A stretch of 64,000 bases of DNA from DASTFY01 sp963829955 (GTDB lineage: Bacteria; Actinomycetota; Acidimicrobiia; Acidimicrobiales; Ilumatobacteraceae): positions 186,001 to 250,000 of the forward strand of contig CAWHKS010000015.1 of NCBI GenBank assembly GCA_963829955.1. The letters run 5' to 3'. How positions within the stretch are numbered: position 1 is the stretch's first letter; each line of letters starts with the position of its first letter. The notes beneath the pieces are model-generated. The model saw only the letters and a program-made list of their open reading frames with translations. It did no database searches and was not told the DNA's origin. The position numbers and the translations under genes were made by a program. Shown in pieces: positions 60,370 through 64,000 of this stretch.

Positions 60370-61416
60370 ATGACGAGCAGTTGTCAGACAGTCGGGACGC
60401 GCCCGGACCCGGGTGACGTCGGCACCGACTCGATGGGCCGAGCGGGCAGCCAATCCCAGACCACCACCGGTCCCGATGCGCAGGTGCCGTCGGTGTCCGA
60501 TGGCATCTACTGGACGAACGTCATCGGTCTCGGCCTCATCCATCTGGGCGCCTTGGCGGGGATCATCCACCTGGTGCGTCACCCGTCGCTGCAGACGATC
60601 GTGCTGGCCGTCACGCTCTACACGCTATGTGGACTTTCGATCACGGCGGGGTACCACCGGCTCTTCGCCCATCGCACCTATCGCGCCAGCGCGGCGGTCC
60701 GCTGGTTCTTCCTGGTGTTCGGCGCGGCGGCGTTCCAGAGCTCCGCCCTCACGTGGAGCGCAGACCACCGAGCCCATCACGCCGACACGGACGGGCCGGG
60801 AGACCCCCACGCGGTGGCCCGGGGGTGGTGGTGGGTGCACGTGGGCTGGCTGTTCCACCTTCGGGAGGCATCGGCCGATGTCTCCCGGCTGACCGACCTC
60901 TATGAGCTGCGCAGCATGCGGCTGCAACACCGCTGCTACCGGACGGTGGCGATCGGCGTCGGGCTCGTCGTCCCGATGGCCATTGCGTCCCTCTGGGGGG
61001 ATCCGTGGGGTGGACTCCTCGTCGCGGGCTTGCTTCGCGGCGCCGTGATGCTGCAATCGACGTTCTGCGTGAACTCGCTGGCCCATGCCATCGGCAGGCC
61101 GGTCTACGGCACCGACGTGTCGGCCCGGGACAGCGTTGTCACGGCCATGGTGACCTTCGGCGAGGGCTATCACAGCTTCCACCATTGCTTCCCGTACGAC
61201 TATCGCAACGCTGTGCACTGGTGGCAGTACGACCCGGGCAAGTGGTTGATCTGGAGCCTGAGCCGAATGGGTCTCGTCAGCAAGACGCGCCGGGCATCGG
61301 CCACGACGATTGCGCGCGGGAGGGCACGTGCACTCGGGATGAAGAAGGCGCAGTCGAGCGGAGGAGGCGCGGCCGCGGCCGAATTCGGCCGAGCCACCGC
61401 CGAGGCCGTGCGCTAG
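60370..61416 (+). CDS. membrane acyl-CoA delta-9 desaturase family protein
   Basis: This 348-residue membrane di-iron desaturase has the three histidine boxes: HRLFAH (about residues 97-102), DHRAHH (133-138) and EGYHSFHH (about 267-274), separated by paired hydrophobic segments. A Thr/Ser/Pro-rich N-terminal tail of about 45 residues and a basic Ala-rich C-tail are extra. It should introduce a double bond in acyl-CoA at the membrane using ferredoxin or cytochrome electrons. An internal start near 60433 would give a shorter N-terminus. It is convergent with the P450 gene. Confidence 0.92.
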   Translation: MTSSCQTVGTRPDPGDVGTDSMGRAGSQSQTTTGPDAQVPSVSDGIYWTNVIGLGLIHLGALAGIIHLVRHPSLQTIVLAVTLYTLCGLSITAGYHRLFAHRTYRASAAVRWFFLVFGAAAFQSSALTWSADHRAHHADTDGPGDPHAVARGWWWVHVGWLFHLREASADVSRLTDLYELRSMRLQHRCYRTVAIGVGLVVPMAIASLWGDPWGGLLVAGLLRGAVMLQSTFCVNSLAHAIGRPVYGTDVSARDSVVTAMVTFGEGYHSFHHCFPYDYRNAVHWWQYDPGKWLIWSLSRMGLVSKTRRASATTIARGRARALGMKKAQSSGGGAAAAEFGRATAEAVR

Positions 61417-61438
61417 CTACGCAGAAGACGGTGTGTTC

Positions 61439-62833
61439 TCAAGCAGTGCTGGTCGTTCGACCAGTTCCGAGTGAGAGCGGCGTCTCCGCCTTGGTGAACT
61501 GGAGGTTCAGCTTCAGCGTGCCGAGCATGATCCCTGGCTGGTGCAACCAGTCGTTGCCGTCGCCGTACTCGATCGACTCGAGCCGGTCCAGCAGCACACC
61601 CCAGGCGATCTGCTGCTCCACACGCGACAGGTTGGCCCCCGGACACACCCGTGGACCCGTGGAGAACGCCACGTGGCGGGTGAGCCCGGCCCGGTCGAGG
61701 TCGAGATCGAACGGGCAGGCAAACTCCTCCTCGTCGACGTTGGCCGCACCGAACCGCAGGTGCAGCAGCGAGCCTGCCGGCACCTCGACACCCTGGAAGA
61801 CCTCGTCCTGGGAGGTGGCGCGGGTCGAGAGCCCGTGAGTGGGCGAGCGCATCCGCATTCCTTCCTCGGTGAACGAACGCACCTTCGCTCGATCGTGGCG
61901 CAACTGCTCGAAAAGGCCGGGAGGCTCGCACAGCAGTTGGGCCTGCTCCTCGAGCGTGTACTGCGTCGTCTCGAGGCCACCGATGATCATCGCGTGCACG
62001 ATCCCGGCGATCTCGAGGTCCGTGAGCTTGCGGTCGAGCGCCCCGTAGTAGACGTCGCACAGGAAGCTGACCATGTCGTCCTGAGGGTCCAGGCGCTTCG
62101 CACGGACGTGTTCGTAGATGTAGTCCTGGAAGCCGTCGAGGCGAGCGAGCATGTCCGCGGTCTGCTCCGCAGTGAGCTCGTGCGTGAGCCCGGTCCCGTG
62201 AACGAACGGCGTGACGACGGCATCGCCCCATCGGGCGAGCTGCGGGATGTCTTGGAGGGGGAACCCGAGGAGGCTCGCCATCACGCGCTGGGGCAGCGGC
62301 CGCGCGAAGCGGCCGATGAACTCGACCTTGCCCTCATCGATCCACTCATCGACCAGGTCGTTCGCGTGCTTGGTGATCATGTCCCGGTGGCGCAGCGCGC
62401 CCGGCCCGACCCACGGGTCGGTGAGCTCCTTGCGGTGCCGGGTGTAGAGCGCTTGCGTCGGACGCAACGACACCATCGCCGCGTACATCAAGTTGTGGTA
62501 GGTGGCGTAGGTCTGCTCCGCTGACAGGCCCTGGCCGGCGTAGCCACCAACTCGTACTTGCGTCAGGCTCGGGAACCGCTCGGGATCCTTGACCACGCGG
62601 GAGACGTCGGCGTGCTTGGTGAGCACGAAAGCATCGGTCCCGGGCGTCAGGCCACCGCCCTCGATGCGCAGAACCGGGGCCTCGCGGTGCAGGATCTCGT
62701 ACGCCTCGTACCAGTGCTCCTGCGCGCCATCGCCGAACAGGTCGACAGTGTCGAGGTCGACGGGACACGCCATCGGGCTGAGTTCGTGATTGACGTGCTT
62801 CGGATACGACGCCATGCGCGTGCAGTCCCCCAT
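61439..62833 (-). CDS. cytochrome P450
   Basis: This 464-residue soluble bacterial P450 has the I-helix oxygen-binding region IVHAMIIGGLETTQYTLEEQ (GGLETT in place of AGxDT), the ExxR-type region TEEGMRMRSPTHGLSTRATSQD and the haem loop VAFSTGPRVCPGANLSRVEQQI with the Cys near residue 394. The segment before the haem loop (FGAANVDEEEFACPFDLDLDRAG) is typical of class I enzymes. No ferredoxin or reductase gene is adjacent. The substrate is unknown. An internal ATG at 62812 is an alternative start. Confidence 0.93.
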   Translation of the reverse strand: MGDCTRMASYPKHVNHELSPMACPVDLDTVDLFGDGAQEHWYEAYEILHREAPVLRIEGGGLTPGTDAFVLTKHADVSRVVKDPERFPSLTQVRVGGYAGQGLSAEQTYATYHNLMYAAMVSLRPTQALYTRHRKELTDPWVGPGALRHRDMITKHANDLVDEWIDEGKVEFIGRFARPLPQRVMASLLGFPLQDIPQLARWGDAVVTPFVHGTGLTHELTAEQTADMLARLDGFQDYIYEHVRAKRLDPQDDMVSFLCDVYYGALDRKLTDLEIAGIVHAMIIGGLETTQYTLEEQAQLLCEPPGLFEQLRHDRAKVRSFTEEGMRMRSPTHGLSTRATSQDEVFQGVEVPAGSLLHLRFGAANVDEEEFACPFDLDLDRAGLTRHVAFSTGPRVCPGANLSRVEQQIAWGVLLDRLESIEYGDGNDWLHQPGIMLGTLKLNLQFTKAETPLSLGTGRTTSTA

Positions 62834-62907
62834 CGAACGGCGACCAGCCTGTCTCGGATCAGCGCCAGCACGCTGACCTCAACGATCGAGGATAGACTCC
62901 GCCGCCT

Positions 62908-63324
62908 GTGTTCCTGGGGGCGTTGGGGACCGTGGTCGTCGCGGATCAGCTCACGAAGGCCGTGATCGGCCACCTCATCCCGCCTGGGCAGGCGCGCCCG
63001 GCACTCGGTCAGGGCCGATGGACGCCGATGCGCCTGCGCCACGTCCAGCACGGCCGGCTCATCGTCAGCCGGACCGTGGCCGCGCTCTGCCTGGCGCCGA
63101 TGGTCATCGGAGCCACTCTGCTCGCGGCGAGCGGTCGGGGCGCCATGGGGCTGGTGCCCGTCGGGCTCGGGCTGGCTGCGGGCGGTGCGCTCGGCAACGC
63201 GCTCGACGTGCTCCGCGGGCGGCCGGTGATGGACTTCGTCGACGTGCGGATCTGGCCCGTGTTCAACGTGGCCGACGCGGCGATCACGGTCGGCGTGGTG
63301 CTCTCGCTGTACGGGCTGCGCTGA
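62908..63324 (+). CDS. signal peptidase II (LspA)-like membrane protein, divergent
   Basis: This 138-residue protein has four hydrophobic segments. LspA landmarks are DQLTKAVIGH at the N-terminus, GNALDVLRGRPVMDFVDV and WPVFNVADAAITVGVVL, so the two aspartates of the DF and FNxAD motifs are kept. The conserved N-x-G motif is replaced by QHGR, and the GNxxDR Arg by Val. It may process lipoproteins or have a changed substrate. The Lgt-like gene starts directly after it. Confidence 0.8.
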   Translation: MFLGALGTVVVADQLTKAVIGHLIPPGQARPALGQGRWTPMRLRHVQHGRLIVSRTVAALCLAPMVIGATLLAASGRGAMGLVPVGLGLAAGGALGNALDVLRGRPVMDFVDVRIWPVFNVADAAITVGVVLSLYGLR

Positions 63325-63325
63325 C

Positions 63326-64000
63326 GTGCGGCCGACGCTCGCCGTGACCCAGAACGCCCCGGCGCGCACCTTCCCTACCCTCCTGTACCTCGGCCTCGTG
63401 GCCGGCGTCGTGATCCAGAACACCATGGCCAAGGCGGCCGGGCTGCCCAGCGGTCGGGTGTGGTTCGCCACCCTCGTCCTCATCCCGGTCGCTCTCCTTG
63501 GGGGCCGCCTGCTGCACGTCGCCAACCACTGGGCCGACTATCGGGACGATCGGCGGCGCATCCTGGACCGGGCCACGGGTGGCATGGCGCTGTACGGCGG
63601 GCTCATCATCCTGCTCCCGGCGTCCGTGGCCGTACTGGCCGCTCTGGCCGTCCCTTTCTGGTCCTTCTGGGACCTGGCCGTGTTCCCGATCTTCATCACG
63701 ATGGCGGCCGGGCGCTTCGGCTGCCTGGTCACCGGGTGTTGCGGCGGCCGGATCACGAGCGGCCGGTTCGGTCTGTGGCTGCGCGATGCCGAGGGTCACC
63801 GGGCGCACCGGGTGCCGGCACAACTCCTGGAGGCCGGCCTGGCGGCCGGCCTGTTGCTGCTCGCCTTCGCCGTCCGGAGCTCGCTGTCGCGTCCCGGCGA
63901 GCTGTTCCTTACCGTCGCCGTGCTGTTCGGCACCGGACGCCTGGGGTTGCTGCCGTTGCGAGCTGACCGGTCCCACGCGGCCGTGACGCTGCCTCATCTC
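63326..64000 (+). CDS. Lgt-like prolipoprotein diacylglyceryl transferase family protein, cut by window end
   Basis: From GTG 63326, one base after the LspA-like stop, an open frame of 225 codons runs off the window. It is polytopic and shows LGGRLLHVANHWADY, RATGGMALYGGLIILLPA and ITMAAGRFGCLVTGCCGGRITSGRFGLWL, a divergent version of the Lgt signature (Tyr where Lgt has its catalytic His; GRFGCLVTGCC in place of GRIGNFINGE). This Cys-rich branch is known from genomes but not functionally assigned. Coupling to an LspA-like gene suggests a joint lipid or lipoprotein modification role. Confidence 0.8.
   Translation, partial: MRPTLAVTQNAPARTFPTLLYLGLVAGVVIQNTMAKAAGLPSGRVWFATLVLIPVALLGGRLLHVANHWADYRDDRRRILDRATGGMALYGGLIILLPASVAVLAALAVPFWSFWDLAVFPIFITMAAGRFGCLVTGCCGGRITSGRFGLWLRDAEGHRAHRVPAQLLEAGLAAGLLLLAFAVRSSLSRPGELFLTVAVLFGTGRLGLLPLRADRSHAAVTLPHL

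Overview
This is a GC-rich bacterial window (roughly 70% G+C, many GTG and TTG starts, ATGA/GTGA gene overlaps). It looks like an actinobacterial chromosome. Supporting genes are a CarD-type RNA polymerase regulator, a BTAD/AfsR-like regulator, an LLM-class flavin enzyme, a stand-alone LigD-type polymerase, a single-chain acyl-CoA carboxylase, a class E/F-like sortase and several families of unknown function that I associate with Actinobacteria. The class Acidimicrobiia is my best guess, but it is an inference. No rRNA, CRISPR array, integrase or transposase is visible. One intact tRNA (Gly, TCC) is present.

Layout. 0-6.8 kb: a membrane acyltransferase whose SGNH half is out of frame, a GH4 glycosidase/sugar kinase pair, a LigD-type polymerase with a DUF5995 gene, and an SRPBCC gene. 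6.8-8.3 kb: tRNA-Gly followed by a 1.4 kb islet closed by a decayed copy of the tRNA 3' half. 8.3-14.1 kb: a beta-propeller lipoprotein divergent from a 1405-residue BTAD-nSTAND-WD40 regulator. 14.1-22 kb: small membrane proteins, VOC, YjbR, acetyltransferases, a 5'-truncated LamG gene, an amidohydrolase and a quinone-oxidoreductase-like gene. 22-28 kb: an operon LLM oxidoreductase - single-chain BC/BCCP/CT carboxylase - metallo-beta-lactamase, headed by a structured repeat. 28-36.6 kb: exonuclease/phosphatase, 2OG oxygenase, broken PLP decarboxylase, PuuD-like hydrolase, a CarD-YihY-SDR operon, sortase and secreted proteins. 36.6-43 kb: Eis-like acetyltransferase, GH3 lipoprotein, VOC, a TIR-domain protein, YkgJ-type protein, amidase and DUF6328 protein. 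43-54.2 kb: a dense catabolic region. 54.2-64 kb: cyclase/ATPase regulator, GYD protein, a CYTH-Ppx/GppA fusion, methyltransferase, acyl-CoA desaturase, cytochrome P450 and an LspA-like/Lgt-like pair cut by the window end.

The most coherent gene set is at 44.4-54.2 kb. A leftward operon (Asp/Glu/hydantoin-racemase family, DAO-type flavoenzyme, acyl-CoA dehydrogenase, citrate-synthase-like lyase, SDR, then a PuuE-like deacetylase) lies back to back with a rightward operon (MaoC hydratase, acyl-CoA synthetase, nitrilase-family amidase, nitronate-monooxygenase-like enzyme). They share a 155-bp promoter region with three 13-bp-spaced GAGTGG repeats. Gene content suggests opening and deamination of a cyclic amide/ureide followed by CoA-dependent chain shortening. 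That is inference from families only.

Two cross-cutting signals deserve attention. First, a 48-nt two-hairpin element with a compensatory base change precedes both the LLM operon and the deacetylase gene; one copy lies in a 31-codon ORF joined to its neighbours by TAG|ATG junctions. Second, about ten single-base frame disruptions occur in otherwise well-conserved genes, including frame-restoring pairs. This points to residual sequencing indels at least as strongly as to real pseudogenes, so broken-gene calls here are provisional.
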